From contig CAXKWD010000006.1 in assembly GCA_964059195.1 (NCBI GenBank), forward strand, positions 9,416,530 to 9,480,529: a stretch of DNA of 64,000 nucleotides, written 5' to 3'. The notes below the pieces were generated by a model that was not told the origin of the DNA, ran no database searches, and saw nothing but the letters and a program-made list of their open reading frames with translations. Source of the DNA: Ectobius pallidus. Lineage: Eukaryota > Arthropoda > Insecta > Blattodea > Ectobiidae. Each line of letters begins with the position of its first letter. Position 1 is the first letter of the stretch. Of this stretch, positions 9,208 to 19,700 are shown piece by piece. The position numbers and the translations under genes are program-made.

Positions 9208-9851
9208 TGTCGTATCCCAGGGTCCTATATTTATTCTGACACCTTTTACCCCGGGACACGATTTATCAGGATGGCTCAATATATATATTTGCATCTTAAC
9301 CACGAGGACAAGGGCAAGGAACGGAACATCTCCATGCGCAAATCACAAAAGCTAGTTTACCCAAAATAACAAAATGACTAGGTTTATTAATATTAAAATA
9401 AATTGAAATTACATAGTGTACTTACATACTGACTTCATGATGAATAACACACAAATTAAAATAAACTTTGCACCGGGGTGCTGTCGATCCCGTCGTGAAG
9501 AGTGTAGAGTAGCAAGAGGGCCGAACTGGTCAGTCCGCCCGTTTTATAACATCGTGCGTCAATACGTCTATCCATTTGGCACCCATGACGTTTCAAACCA
9601 AAACTCCTTACTTGCAGTTTCCTTTTCCGCGTATTTCTTAACTTTACTACTTTAAAATACTTATTTCGTATTTCGCAATTACTAGACTGTCAACCACCTT
9701 TGAAATGCAATTCCGCAAATCATCAACAAGTTATGAATACGTTGTGCAACGCTAAATTGACACTTATATTTCCAGGTTTACCCAGCCCAATGTCTGGCCT
9801 GTTTGCGATCCATTTAGAGGGTCTGGTTTCCAAATTTTTTAAGATATTACA
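9208..9851 (-). repeat. 5' LTR of the errantivirus-like element
   Basis: 644 bp, near-identical partner of 3996-4639. GTTG follows at 9852-9855 and matches 3992-3995. Confidence 0.93.
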
Positions 9852-9931
9852 GTTGCATCCTATTTTGTCTCCTTTTCCATATTGTATATTAATGAATTTC
9901 ATTTCCGCTAGTGCTGATTAATATAGTAGTA

Positions 9932-10252
9932 AGAGAATTCAAGTTTTTTAGCCTTAAGCACTAGTATATACGTAGTAAGAACTCAACAAGATATTAGAGC
10001 TGAACACGGAGAGTGTTTATAGGTTATTTATTTTACTGCCAATAACATATAATGATACATGTAGAAAATCTTCTCGGGTTTGCAGCCAGGTGAGAAGTTT
10101 GTTGTGGTCCAACGTTTCCGAGGCTGACGCTGCCTCCATCCTCAGGGAATCTGAAGTGTCGAGTTTTGACATGTAGGGGATATATATATATACCAACATT
10201 CGACTTTATATATTAGATACTAGTGCTTAAGGCTGAAAAACTTGATTCCTCT
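9932..10252. repeat. inverted repeat pair
   Basis: A roughly 37-bp arm at 9932-9970 (core AGCCTTAAGCACTAGTAT) is mirrored at 10216-10252 (core ACTAGTGCTTAAGGCT). The middle contains a (TA)n stretch and sequence resembling insect retroelement 3' ends. No duplication could be fixed, so the class is unknown. Confidence 0.55.
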
Positions 10253-10286
10253 AACTACTCCTTTTCCATGCTAAACAGCCATATTT

Positions 10287-10440
10287 CTCAACTAAAAATA
10301 CAAAGCCTATAGCTATGAATAACGTATCAGTGGATAGAATTTTTTACCGACTTCTGATATGGCATATTCGTTGGCACACACTCAGACTGAAACAACTGAA
10401 AATGCTGTTCTTGCAATACGAACTCTTATTTTACATCAAA
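10287..10440 (+). repeat. dispersed repeat, inverted copy at 29598-29755
   Basis: Shares an approximately 150-bp block with the complement of 29598-29755, including AATGCTGTTCTTGCAATACG. The plus-strand 64-codon frame at 10315-10509 overlaps it, but has no motif and is not conserved as a frame. Confidence 0.7.
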
Positions 10441-10734
10441 ATGTGTAGTAAGAAAATGGTATTCTCTATGTCCAGTTATGTGACTGCATCGCATTGTTCA
10501 TTATTTTAATGGATTTCATTCTTCGTTATTTATTTACACCAAAGAATTCAATCGATAGCTTCTCTAATTTGTCAAAGTCCCATATAATTTATTTCCAAAG
10601 CTACCTATGACCACTGCCAACAATACACTGTTGTCATGAGAACTGTACATGGAATTTGATTTGGATTTCATAATTCTGTGTAAAAGGGTATTATGTCTCC
10701 CCTAAAACATTTGATTTTTGGCATTTAAAATAAG

Positions 10735-10890
10735 CATTTAGTAAAATCCTTTCTTAGTGTGCACTTACATTAAGAAACGAAGGTACTGTTAAAATTCCAA
10801 GTCTCTACCTATTATAGTTTAGGCTCTATGTTCATTCTCTGTGAATCAGTCAGTCTTCAGTCAGTCAGGACAAAGCCTCGTATCCTATAC
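10735..10890 (+). repeat. dispersed repeat shared with 49150-49290
   Basis: Both copies share AATCCTTTCTTAGTG, AACGAAGGTACTGT and TATAGTTTAGGCT in the same order, with a CAGTCAGT-rich patch near the end. Unclassified. Confidence 0.65.
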
Positions 10891-10984
10891 GTAGAGATAT
10901 ACTGCATTGCTTTTAGGCAGGTAGAACTCACTAGTTGATATCCCGACCCATTTTCAAGTAACTTCTATTTTCACCAAGTTCATT

Positions 10985-11300
10985 TACGAGGCGCGTTCAT
11001 AAAGTAAGTTTCCCTAGGGCCGTTTACACAAACAAAACAAAATTTCATGGAAATATTTATTGCAACAGATATAGCAAGTGTTCAGCTATTTTTCAACATA
11101 TTCGCCACAGGAATTGAAACATTTGTCTTACCGTGGCACCAACTTTTGAATACCTGTGTCGTAGAAGTCTGAAGCCTGGGATTTGAACCATTGTGTGACA
11201 ACCACCTCCCCTTCTCTGTCATTTATTGAGGTGTCGGAAAAGATGGAAATCACCGGGAGCGTGGTCTGGGCTGACTAACACTTCTGTTTTCACCAGGTCC
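10985..11300 (-). pseudogene. mariner transposase C-terminal relic with terminus
   Basis: On the minus strand the translation shows SPDHAPGDFHLF, close to the mariner SPDLAPSDFHLF block with its final catalytic aspartate, then a stop and a diverged IQKLV-type C-terminus. The plus-strand end GAGGCGCGTTCATAAAGTAAG resembles a mariner inverted repeat. The N-terminal part is absent and the hAT MITE at 11321 lies next to it. Non-functional. Confidence 0.75.
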
Positions 11301-11320
11301 AAATATGCAATGATCTATTC

Positions 11321-11919
11321 CAGCGTTTCTCAACCTTTTTGAACATGAGGACCTCTAAAATGTCTAAATTTTTTTACGGACCCCTTTTTTACATCCCATT
11401 TTTATATGTAGGCCTATATTCTTAATATTTGGGGTATTAATTATAGGTCATTATAACGAAATAATTCTAAATACATTTTTTAATTCGACGGAAACACAGT
11501 TACTGAATTGGAAGTAAATTATTGAACACACTTTAATATTTATTAACAATTTGATAATATAATTAGGAATTATAACATAGGTTTACCGGTATCAGACACT
11601 CGGGCACCTCCAAGAATAAAACCCTTGTTAAGAGAGCGCCTCTAATAACAAATTCCTACAAAGTCTTATTTTTCAGGGTTTTGAATGAAACGGGGAACCA
11701 TAGACGTCTGTGCATCAGGGGTTTCAAACTATGGTTCGTAACTGCAAAAGTAAGAAAACTTGCAATAGGACCTGTATTTTCAAAGATTTTAAAAACTTTG
11801 ACATCTAGTGTCCATTTTATGTGAAAATTTTTTACTTCTTTACGTGCTTTATGGTATGTTTTAATTATGTCTGCGGACCATCTGCACCATCTTCGCGGAC
11901 CATAGGTTGAGAAACGCTG
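11321..11919. mobile_element. non-autonomous hAT element (599 bp)
   Basis: Terminal inverted repeats CAGCGTTTCTCAACC at 11321 and its complement ending at 11919, flanked by ATCTATTC at 11313-11320 and 11920-11927. No transposase frame. A deletion derivative of the same family is at 55729-55945. The 126-codon minus frame at 11656-12036 crosses the right end and is not a gene. Confidence 0.9.
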
Positions 11920-12070
11920 ATCTATTCTAACTTTAAAACAGCTGTATCTCAAAACTAAAATTTTGAACATAGTGACTTCAGCCGGATTTGGACTTATGTC
12001 AGTAATCTCTGGAATGTGAACTATTTTGGCCGACAATTACTATAAATTATCATTTTTGAAGATCGAGTAA

Positions 12071-12462
12071 TTAGTAGGATTTGTGGCCCACACGGTCCCC
12101 AGATCTAACAGCATAGGGAACTTGAAAAATAAAGTGTATAGGTAAATTTCCCATACATTAGAAGAACTTAAAGACAATATCACAAGAGAAATTAACTCTA
12201 TCTCGGAAGCTAAACTTATGCGCGTGAAAGAAAATTTCCTAAAAAGGTACCAGTATTGTGTGGATGCAAGAGGAGAACATTTCCAACATCTCTTATGATG
12301 TGGCACGTGGTTATTTTCATTTTAATTGTGAAAACCTGAATCATTACACCGTTGGCGGCTTTATTTGCGTAGATATTTCACCCGATCGCTTGGGAGTTAT
12401 AGCTGTGGCCGCCGCGACACAGAAGCCCGCATGATTGGCCAACTCTTACGTGGATCGCACTG
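12071..12462 (+). pseudogene. Tc1/mariner-type transposase C-terminus and right end
   Basis: The plus strand reads NLKNKVY, a stop, then HTLEELKDNITREINSISEA, MRVKENF, YCVDARGEHFQHLL and a stop at about 12296-12298. That is the C-terminus of a DDE transposase of the Tc1/mariner group. The right end, GATCGCACTG followed by TA at 12463-12464, matches the terminal repeat of the elements at 46380-47086. The catalytic core is missing. Confidence 0.78.
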
Positions 12463-12779
12463 TAATTAGTGCCCGATTCAAAAATTTTTGATGGTGTGAA
12501 TTTAGGACGTACTAAATAAGCCAATAGCCTGTTATTGAGAATTGTGTGGCTGTTTTTATATCAGATGCATTTATTTTACGTTGCATTAAAAGTCCAGTAC
12601 TTTGGTGCCGGTGATTAAGCTGGCACAGCCCCTCCCTTAAAAAAAATCCTGGATTCGCCACTGGCTCCACTGGAATTTCCTTGCACTTGAAACTTAAAAA
12701 CATGCATGCATTCATGCACTATCGTGTCTCCAAATATGCACAATGAAGGGCGAAACATGCACTGACCTGCAATATATTT

Positions 12780-13100
12780 CAATTTCTCTTAAAACAATAA
12801 ACTAGTTTTTTTCCAAAATTCTCCTCAGTTATCAGTTAGGACATTCTTGAACGAAGAAAAGGATCTTTCTACTTCACAAGAAGTAACAGGTGCATACTTA
12901 AGGGAAGAAATTTGACTGAGGGTGAGATCGAATTTCATGTCTTTTACATTTTCTCCACATAATAAGTCTTTCACTGTTTTCAGAGGTTTTAAGATCAACT
13001 AAGTACCTTCTTAAGTTTTTCCCTGTCACACCCATTTCTCCACAATACGATTTCTAAAGATAATTCAACGTCTTCCACAGTGGCTAGTGACTGACAAATT
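12780..13100 (-). pseudogene. hAT transposase C-terminal relic
   Basis: Minus-strand translation gives LKYAPVTSCEVERSFSSFKN followed by VLTDN and a stop, the classic hAT dimerisation-domain signature. Further decay lies on both sides. It belongs to a different hAT lineage from the intact enzyme at 1408-3249. Confidence 0.8.
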
Positions 13101-13570
13101 CAAGCAGTGAACATTCTGTTTAGCAGTTTTCTTTCAATGGAAAATGGTGGGGGTCAGCGAGTCGGAATTTTCTTTTTTAGCCCGGTGTATTATATTACTG
13201 TTTATTTAGGGTAAACAGTAGTTTGCACTCTCAAATTCATGCAGGTGGCAAACTTTATTACAACATTTTTACGTTTCTTTGAAAAGCTGAGATTTTATGG
13301 AGGCACATTCATAATATGCACAGTTATGCATGATAACTTGATATTATGCACTTAAACCAGAAAATGAGGGTTTATATGCATTAGAAACGTCTGAATATGC
13401 TACACTAAACCAAAAAATCCAAACCTTGCATTATGCATGAATTTTGCTATAAAAAGGCCGAAATATGCAAACATGCACGGAAAAAATATGGTTATTTGGA
13501 ATTCATGAGTCATCTAATGAGTAACTACAAAGTTTGAGAAGTGTAACCAAAGTATATAAAAACATGCATT
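13101..13570. other. no recognised feature
   Basis: AT-rich sequence with many ATGCA/TGCAT words, probably the remaining body of the decayed hAT to its left. Nothing codable. Confidence 0.35.
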
Positions 13571-13599
13571 TAAATAGAAATCTGGGCTCTAGTGATAAG

Positions 13600-13697
13600 T
13601 TATATCATGAAATGTCGACATACTTTAAAAAAATTCATGTTATTTCATAAGGAACAAAATAGGCATTTGCCTTAAAATCCCAGGTCTACTAATAACA
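13600..13697. repeat. hAT-like terminal fragment, related to 41284-41363
   Basis: Shares TTTCATAAGGAACAAAATAG and flanks with 41284-41363. It ends AAAATCCCAGGTCTA, whose complement resembles the hAT-type start GACCAGGGATTTTAG at 40695. Probably the right end of the element whose transposase relic lies at 12780-13100. Confidence 0.5.
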
Positions 13698-14045
13698 AAG
13701 AGAAAGCTTTACTAATTGAATCTAGCAATGCTCAGTTAAAATCTTGAGCGTTCCAGTTGCGTTGCCTAATAATACGTTTGCGATCCTAATTTCCTGTGCG
13801 TAGAGATGGGGAAGTTAATGAGATAAATGAAACGTGCCAGAAAAAATTATAAGTTACAAACAAAAAAGTGAATCTTAAACATAAGCACGTGTACATAAAA
13901 AAGGGCAGAATGAAAATTAAGGTCAATTATCTAAACGAAAAAAACGGTGCAAAAATATGTTGCTCAAACTTTCTCGCATATACATGATAAAGGCTAGCAC
14001 AGAAAACAATAAATTATAGAGACAGTTAAATTTTATTTATTACAT
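13698..14045. other. no recognised feature
   Basis: Noncoding. The block TTTCTCGCATATAC at about 13970 resembles the end of family R (21785-22190). ACAT at 14042-14045 is the left duplication of the next LTR element. Confidence 0.4.
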
Positions 14046-14855
14046 TGAAGCTGTAATTATTCCACCCCTTTTGATTTATTATAAACAATAGTTAATTCAT
14101 ATTTATTCAAATCATTCAAATTATTATTATTATTATTATTTCCGGTATCAAAATTCTCGTTTAGATTATTATTATTATTTATTAATTCCAAATTTGAAAT
14201 CTTAACTGTAAAAGAAACGTATATTTTGAAAATACAACGTACTAAATTCATAGTTTTGGCCCGCGAATTGATTTAACCAATAGAAATGTTTTACGTAATG
14301 AAAAGTACAGCCAATGAGAGAGAAGTATCCATAAGCCGCGAACATAGCGTGGTCAAGAGCTCACTTCCACCATATTCGCCGAGGAGAGCAGACCTGCGTA
14401 CGTTGCTCTTGTGGAAAGTCGCGGGAATATTACCTAGCCTAATGGCGATTCTCACTAAAGCCACTTATTAAACACGACTACATATTATAAAGATAGCGTG
14501 TGAGTTTTCTTTTCATAGTGTGAAATAAGAAGATAGAAAATTCACGTAAGTACATGACAAATGCAATTGAAGTGGTGAATCTACACAAACAGCTACGCAG
14601 AACACAGTTAATTTGAATAAATTCCGATATAAAACGTTTATAGTGCAGTTATCATTTATAAAGACATAACTAGCTATAAACCAATCCCTCAGATGATTCG
14701 TGTGATACCCTGAGCTACAAAAGCCGTGGAAGATATATAGGTGCAGAACTGAAGGAGCCCAACGGAGAATCGAAGTAAGTACATTTCCACAACGAATCCA
14801 GCTACCAACCCAAACACCTATATCAATTTGTTGCCCAATCTCGGCACCTATATAA
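14046..14855 (+). repeat. 5' LTR of element 2
   Basis: 810 bp starting TGAAGCTGTAATT. The only difference from the 3' LTR that I see is near the end (ACCTATATAA here, ACCTATATCA there). It contains a CATATTATAAAGATAG stretch near 14476 that could hold a TATA box. Confidence 0.92.
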
Positions 14856-14858
14856 ATT

Positions 14859-14876
14859 TGGCGCCCAACGTGGGGC
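14859..14876 (+). other. primer-binding site, tRNA-Lys type
   Basis: TGGCGCCCAACGTGGGGC lies three bases after the LTR and is complementary to the 3' end of insect lysine tRNA (established knowledge of that tRNA sequence). Confidence 0.85.
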
Positions 14877-15176
14877 TTTAAGAACAATCGAACTGTGTAA
14901 AGACTCTGTGAACAAATATTCTAATCGGGACATTAGCAAGCAGATTGTGATACACAGAATTAAGTGAGAATCGTGAGCTAGGTACGGTTACTCGCGCAAC
15001 AATCACCACGCCATCACGAGGTCAGCCCAGGTGTTCGACTTCATGCAGTAGGCAGCAGCTGTGACCATCCAACATCAACCGACAACAATCAGCCTCCAGA
15101 ATGAAAGTAATTGTAAGAAGCCTGTGAAGCCTGCGAAGTCTACAAATAAAGTAAGGTGTTATTTTTATGATTATAA
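14877..15176 (+). other. 5' leader of element 2
   Basis: Untranslated leader of about 300 bases between the primer-binding site and gag. Several ACCATCC/ATCACCA-like words; no structure assigned. Confidence 0.45.
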
Positions 15177-17456
15177 ATGAAACTCAGAGGCCGCGAAATA
15201 ATGTCGCCACAGAAGGAAAGTTCAGATGTGTTAGAAAATGGACAGGACTTGTTAACTAGTACCGAGATGGAAGGTATTGTAGACAACATAAGTGCTGATA
15301 GTAGTTTACAGTTAGTAGATGAGATTGAAACTGATATGGAAGTTCAGGTCGAGACAGATGTTTCCGTTTCAAATGTAAACGTGACTAGGCGCGAAGATAG
15401 TGAATCTTCAGATGACCAGTTAGAGAACTCAATTAAAAGTTTTATGCAGCAAATGTTCAACAAGCTTAGTAGTAAAATTGAAGATGTTAAAAATGAGGTT
15501 AAGACTGATATCAATGATGTTAAGGCAGACATAAATGATGTTAAAAATGAGGTTAAGACTGACATCAATGATGTAAAAAGTGACGTTAGCAAAGTTAGTA
15601 CTGATGTAAATAATGTAAAAGCAGATGTAAATGAAAACATTAGTTTGAAGTTAGTACAAATGGATGAAAACTTAACAAAATTGAAAGACGATTTAAAACA
15701 AGAAGTGGTAAAGGAAGTACAGGAAAGGTTAGGTGATTTCAAAGAGCAGGTTAATAATGACGTCACAGTAGCTCTAGAGAATATTCAGACCATTGTCAAT
15801 AATGACATAGCAGAAGTCAAGGAGGTTATTTCAAATGTTAGCACTAACTTGCAAACAATGCAAACAGATGTTTCTAATACTAGTGAGGAAATGAAAGTTA
15901 TTGTAGCTAATGTGTCAGAACTAGATAATAGTGTGTCACTTATGAAAATGCAGATGAATGCTTTCGATGAAACATTGTTAGGTTTTGCTAAAATAAATGA
16001 TGAGGCTAGAAATGACTTAGAGAAAAAGAATCAGCTGTTAAAAGTGAAACAAAAAGACATTGAAATACAGATTGTAGAAGCACAAGAAGAGTTGACAGTG
16101 TTGAGTAGGAGAGTTCATAAAGATGAAGAGTTACTGACAAGTAGAATTTGTGTATTAGAAAACAGATTAAATGTTCCTGTAACTTCACCTGTAATTAATG
16201 ATGTGAATATACCTCAACTGGGAAACAATATGAGTAGGAATGTTGTTGAAGAAACTTACTCACAGTTACCATGTAGATCTCCTAGATGTCAGGAAAGGGT
16301 GAACAGTCATAATGGTTCCCAGGTGCAGGATATCAATGTACCTTTGTCTACAGGAGTTAGTCAGTTAGGCACAAATTTTCCTAGTTATCTGATGAACGAA
16401 ATTAAGTTACCTGTTTTTGATGAGAATAATAATACCAATCCACAAAATTTCTTAACTGAACTTCACGATTATTTTAGGTTGAGAGCCATTCCGCCTAACA
16501 TGTACATGATCATAGTAAGAAAGGCATTGCAAGGTAGATCTTTGAATTGGTTCAATTTGACTACAAATGAGACTACGACATTTGAAGAATTCAAAAGAAA
16601 TTTTATCAGTAGGTATTGGAGTTTATCCAAGAGAAACAACATTAGGATGCAGTTAGCTAATGGTGTGTATGAGCCAGAGTCAGGTCAGACGATGATTGAC
16701 TATTTTTTGGAAATGGCCGAATTAGGACGACAAGTAGATCCTCCACTAAATGAGTTTGAGTTACTGGAGACTGTTGTAAATCACTTCCCAGAAAATGTGA
16801 GACTAAATCTGATAGTAGCAAAACCCAAAACTTTCTCTGATATGTTAGAATTGCTTGCTGCTTTTGAGCAAAGGAATGTTTTTAGAAGTAGGCAGAACTA
16901 CATGAATTCAAATGATAGAATGTACCCTCCCACTAACAGGCTTACAAATTCTGGGGTAGGGGCAGAAGGCAATGCAAATAATTGTGACAGGAGTTATGAT
17001 GCTAGGAATACCTACAGAGGCCCTATGCCTAATCAAAATAGGAATAATCCTAGGTATCTCCAGAATAGATCAGAAAATAGGCCATATAACAGAAATAATA
17101 ATAATGGAAGAAATCAGATAAACCATGTCACTTTCAATAGGCAAAATGTTGGAAATGGTAATAATCCAAACTCTTGGCGAAAAATGCCATGGATGAGGAA
17201 TCAAGGCTATCGTAGGAGGTACCAGAACCGTACTTATAATAATAGAGGTAATAACAATAGTAACGATAGTCAAGTTAGGCCAGGACAAGTAATTAACAAT
17301 GGTAAATGGCGAGTCAAAGGTGTTGAGACTCAGCAAAACACGCTTAATCCTAGAGCCAGACCATTCAACAGTAATGCACGTAGTGAAGAGGTACCTGATG
17401 ACGTTGTAGAAATCCATGAGCAGGAAGATAATGGTAATGTACAACAGTTAAACTAA
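15177..17456 (+). CDS. gag: Gag polyprotein of LTR element 2
   Basis: A 759-residue structural protein that would form the particle and package RNA in the cytoplasm. After an acidic N-terminus (to about 80) a long coiled-coil-like region (about 85-330) carries repeated DVK heptads. A Ty3/gypsy capsid domain follows (KLPVFDENN near 410 to about 570) with the conserved LNWFN and FEEFKRNFISRYW blocks. The C-terminus (about 570-730) is rich in N and R, with RNNNN-type runs, and has no CCHC knuckle; basic RNA binding may replace it. The frame is unbroken. It is longer than usual gypsy gags because of the coiled coil. The stop is preceded directly by a candidate slippery site. The second ATG (MSPQK, residue 9) is an alternative start. 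Confidence 0.88.
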   Translation: MKLRGREIMSPQKESSDVLENGQDLLTSTEMEGIVDNISADSSLQLVDEIETDMEVQVETDVSVSNVNVTRREDSESSDDQLENSIKSFMQQMFNKLSSKIEDVKNEVKTDINDVKADINDVKNEVKTDINDVKSDVSKVSTDVNNVKADVNENISLKLVQMDENLTKLKDDLKQEVVKEVQERLGDFKEQVNNDVTVALENIQTIVNNDIAEVKEVISNVSTNLQTMQTDVSNTSEEMKVIVANVSELDNSVSLMKMQMNAFDETLLGFAKINDEARNDLEKKNQLLKVKQKDIEIQIVEAQEELTVLSRRVHKDEELLTSRICVLENRLNVPVTSPVINDVNIPQLGNNMSRNVVEETYSQLPCRSPRCQERVNSHNGSQVQDINVPLSTGVSQLGTNFPSYLMNEIKLPVFDENNNTNPQNFLTELHDYFRLRAIPPNMYMIIVRKALQGRSLNWFNLTTNETTTFEEFKRNFISRYWSLSKRNNIRMQLANGVYEPESGQTMIDYFLEMAELGRQVDPPLNEFELLETVVNHFPENVRLNLIVAKPKTFSDMLELLAAFEQRNVFRSRQNYMNSNDRMYPPTNRLTNSGVGAEGNANNCDRSYDARNTYRGPMPNQNRNNPRYLQNRSENRPYNRNNNNGRNQINHVTFNRQNVGNGNNPNSWRKMPWMRNQGYRRRYQNRTYNNRGNNNSNDSQVRPGQVINNGKWRVKGVETQQNTLNPRARPFNSNARSEEVPDDVVEIHEQEDNGNVQQLN
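15487..15640 (+). repeat. in-frame tandem repeats in gag coiled coil
   Basis: Repeated units such as ATCAATGATGTTAAG encode INDVK/DVKADINDVK heptads. They are imperfect tandem copies, the clearest around 15490-15580. Confidence 0.7.
17447..17453 (+). promoter_or_regulatory. candidate -1 frameshift site
   Basis: GTTAAAC sits directly before the gag TAA in the gag frame (TTA AAC TAA). The protease frame is exactly -1 and open through this point. GTTAAAC is an established slippery heptamer in an arterivirus; use here is inference. Confidence 0.6.
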
Positions 17457-18481
17457 CAAGCCAATATCTCGAGGGTTCAGATGGTGTTGGCGCAAGTTTA
17501 GTCAATTCAGATAAACGTATAGAACCCATAAATAGCGTTCAGACACAAAGAAGCTTTTCAGATAATAAGCCTAGTGAAGAAAAGAATAATGCAAGTAGAA
17601 GTGAGGTTATTATGGATCCTCCTAGAATAAAAGTAGTGATAGGAAATTATGAGACAACTGCGTTAATAGATACAGGTTGTTCAAATAGTGTAATAAGCGA
17701 ATCCTTATACAATAAGCTTATCCAAAACAGAGTCAAGGTAATTTCTATTCCTATCTGCGGACTATCATGCACAGTAGCGATCAAAAGAGCAAAACAGTCA
17801 GTAAAATTTCAATGCATGTTGGATGTCAAAATTGGTGATTCAAAATTTGAAATATTTTTCTTAGTAGTCCCAAAATTAGTTACAGATATTATTATTGGAG
17901 TTGATGTTTTTACGGAATATAACAGCATCATAAGTTTTGAGGATAACAACTTAATGTTAAATTTACAAGGAAACAAGATGAGCATTCCCTTCGACAATGA
18001 GCTGAGTAGAAGAGATGCGTCTAGTGAGTTAGGCGACAACGATATTCCGTATGAGACGTTTATTGTAGAAAATATTCAGATAAATGATATGATGATTCAT
18101 AAAGTAGGCCCTTGCTTCGATGATATAAATAATGAGATAGAAGTATGTAGATGTATGACATTGAATTGCGATGACTGCGCTGATAGGTATGAAAATAGTG
18201 TTGACGGAGATGTCAACTTAGGGCAAGTAGAGATAGGTTATGTCTGTACGAGGAATGTAAAAGAAGCCGACCCTAGCGCGAACTCTATGACAATGAATAT
18301 TTTGAAGGAGAAAGTTGATATGGCTCACAACTTAAATGAAGATCAACGTGATAGGTTGTTATCGATATTGATAAAGAATAAAGAAGAATTTTCGAAAACG
18401 TGGGACTTTGTAACATCTACGAGCATAAATTTGACATCGAACCAGTTGATGAATTCACTTATAAGAGTAGGCCAATTCTGA
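17454..18481 (+). pseudogene. pol: protease and start of RT, element 2
   Basis: The -1 frame after gag is open from before the gag stop to 18481; its first ATG is at 17612. A retropepsin-like protease is clear: LIDTGCSNSVI with the catalytic aspartate (about residue 27 from that ATG) and IIIGVDVF as the second hallmark. A spacer with a cysteine-rich patch (CRCMTLNCDDCAD) precedes an RT-leading block (LLSILIKNKEEFSKT). The true reading then moves to the frame at 18400-18648 after a one-base lesion near 18395-18405. Protease alone might be functional. Confidence 0.82.
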
Positions 18482-18648
18482 TTGCATTGAAGAAGGAAGC
18501 TGATATGACAATTCAGAAGATGTTAGACTCGGGAGTAATCGAAATTTCAACCTCAAAATACATAAGATATTGCATTGAACATCCAAGAAGAATTAATCAC
18601 TTGGCTATAGTAAAAGATAGTTGTGTCAAAAATAAAATAAATAATTAA
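18400..18648 (+). pseudogene. pol: RT N-terminal fragment, element 2
   Basis: Contains KFDIEPVDEFTYKSRPI and MLDSGVIEISTSKYI, the typical beginning of a gypsy RT domain (fingers). After that block it changes to unrelated sequence and stops at 18648, marking the deletion junction near 18560. No YxDD catalytic motif is present. Confidence 0.8.
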
Positions 18649-19700
18649 AGAAGTATTATGCAGCGTTATTGTGTCAAAAAGTAAGAGATTAATAAGTTGA
18701 GAGATTGAATACAAAAGAATGTGATTAAATAAAAATTGCTTGATAAATAATTAATATTAAATATGTGGTTCTAACTTAAGATTGATTAAGCAAAGAAAGA
18801 TGAGCTGAAGTTAAATAAGATGAATGAATTGCTAAACTGTGCGAACGCGATCCGACACCGAACCCGAGAATGTAGATATGTTGTAAATAGAATACATATA
18901 TATACATACCTATGATTTAAATATAGAAGTTTAAGGTGTAGAAAAATAAGATGGATTGAACATTAATGTTGATGTATATAAAATGTTTATTATTTAAGAG
19001 AGTTATGTCTGTATATAAATTGTTTGTTATTCAAGGGTAATATTTTGATGTAATGCAACATAGTGTGATACTGTATATATTTATTTGTTTGTCAAAAGTG
19101 AGTTGTATTTGTATGATGTATGCACACATATTATAACAGTGATTCAAGGAAAGAGAATTCATGCAAAGGAATAAGAAAGTGATATTTTACAGACGATGAG
19201 TGCCTCGATGTAAATAAATTTTCAAATATGGATGATGAGACAATCTCGACATATATATATATTTTCAAAATGTTTGAGAATTCTCGATATATATAACTAA
19301 CAAGAAGTGATGTCATATACTAAACATGTTTGTTTTTCAAGAAATAATTTTCAGAGTTAAGAATGTTTAGATAGTATTTTTCGTTTATTGTTCAAATGTT
19401 TGTCATTTTTTTTAAAATATTGTGTTAAAAGGAATGTCAGGGTAATACAAACCTGATGTGATTTGATTTGTGTATATCCAAATAATTTTGGTCAAATTCA
19501 TTTAATTCAAGTTGTAATGTTTAACACATACACCTATGTTACACTAACATTTATCATTATTCACCATTTCAATGATTAATTTTGAATTTTTACTAATCCA
19601 AGCGTAATTTAAATTTATTAAGAATAAATATTCTGGGGTATGATGTGTTAATTTAATTATTTACCTTTTCGGAAATAATTAAATTAACACAGGGGCATTT
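18649..19700 (+). other. 3' noncoding region of element 2
   Basis: About 1 kb of AT-rich sequence with no coding potential, ending AACACAGGGGCATTT just before the 3' LTR (probable short polypurine tract AGGGG). It may combine a long 3' UTR with scrambled remains after the pol deletion. Confidence 0.55.

Larger units (their letters stand above)
3996..9851 (-). mobile_element. Ty3/gypsy errantivirus-like LTR element, pol-deleted, young
   Basis: A 5856-bp minus-strand provirus-like element with 644-bp LTRs at both ends and a 4-bp duplication GTTG at 3992-3995 and 9852-9855. In reading order (right to left): LTR, primer-binding region with tandem repeats, gag, protease, the first residues of the RT domain, then a jump to the pol C-terminus, env remnants, polypurine tract, LTR. 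The two LTRs differ at only one base that I can find (about 4562), so insertion was recent. Pol lacks most of RT, RNase H and integrase; gag and env carry further lesions. It must have moved using enzymes from another copy. Confidence 0.92.

Noticed and set aside
15344..15766. 140-codon minus-strand frame with repeated hydrophobic residues
   Set aside because: It is the antisense of the gag coiled-coil repeats.
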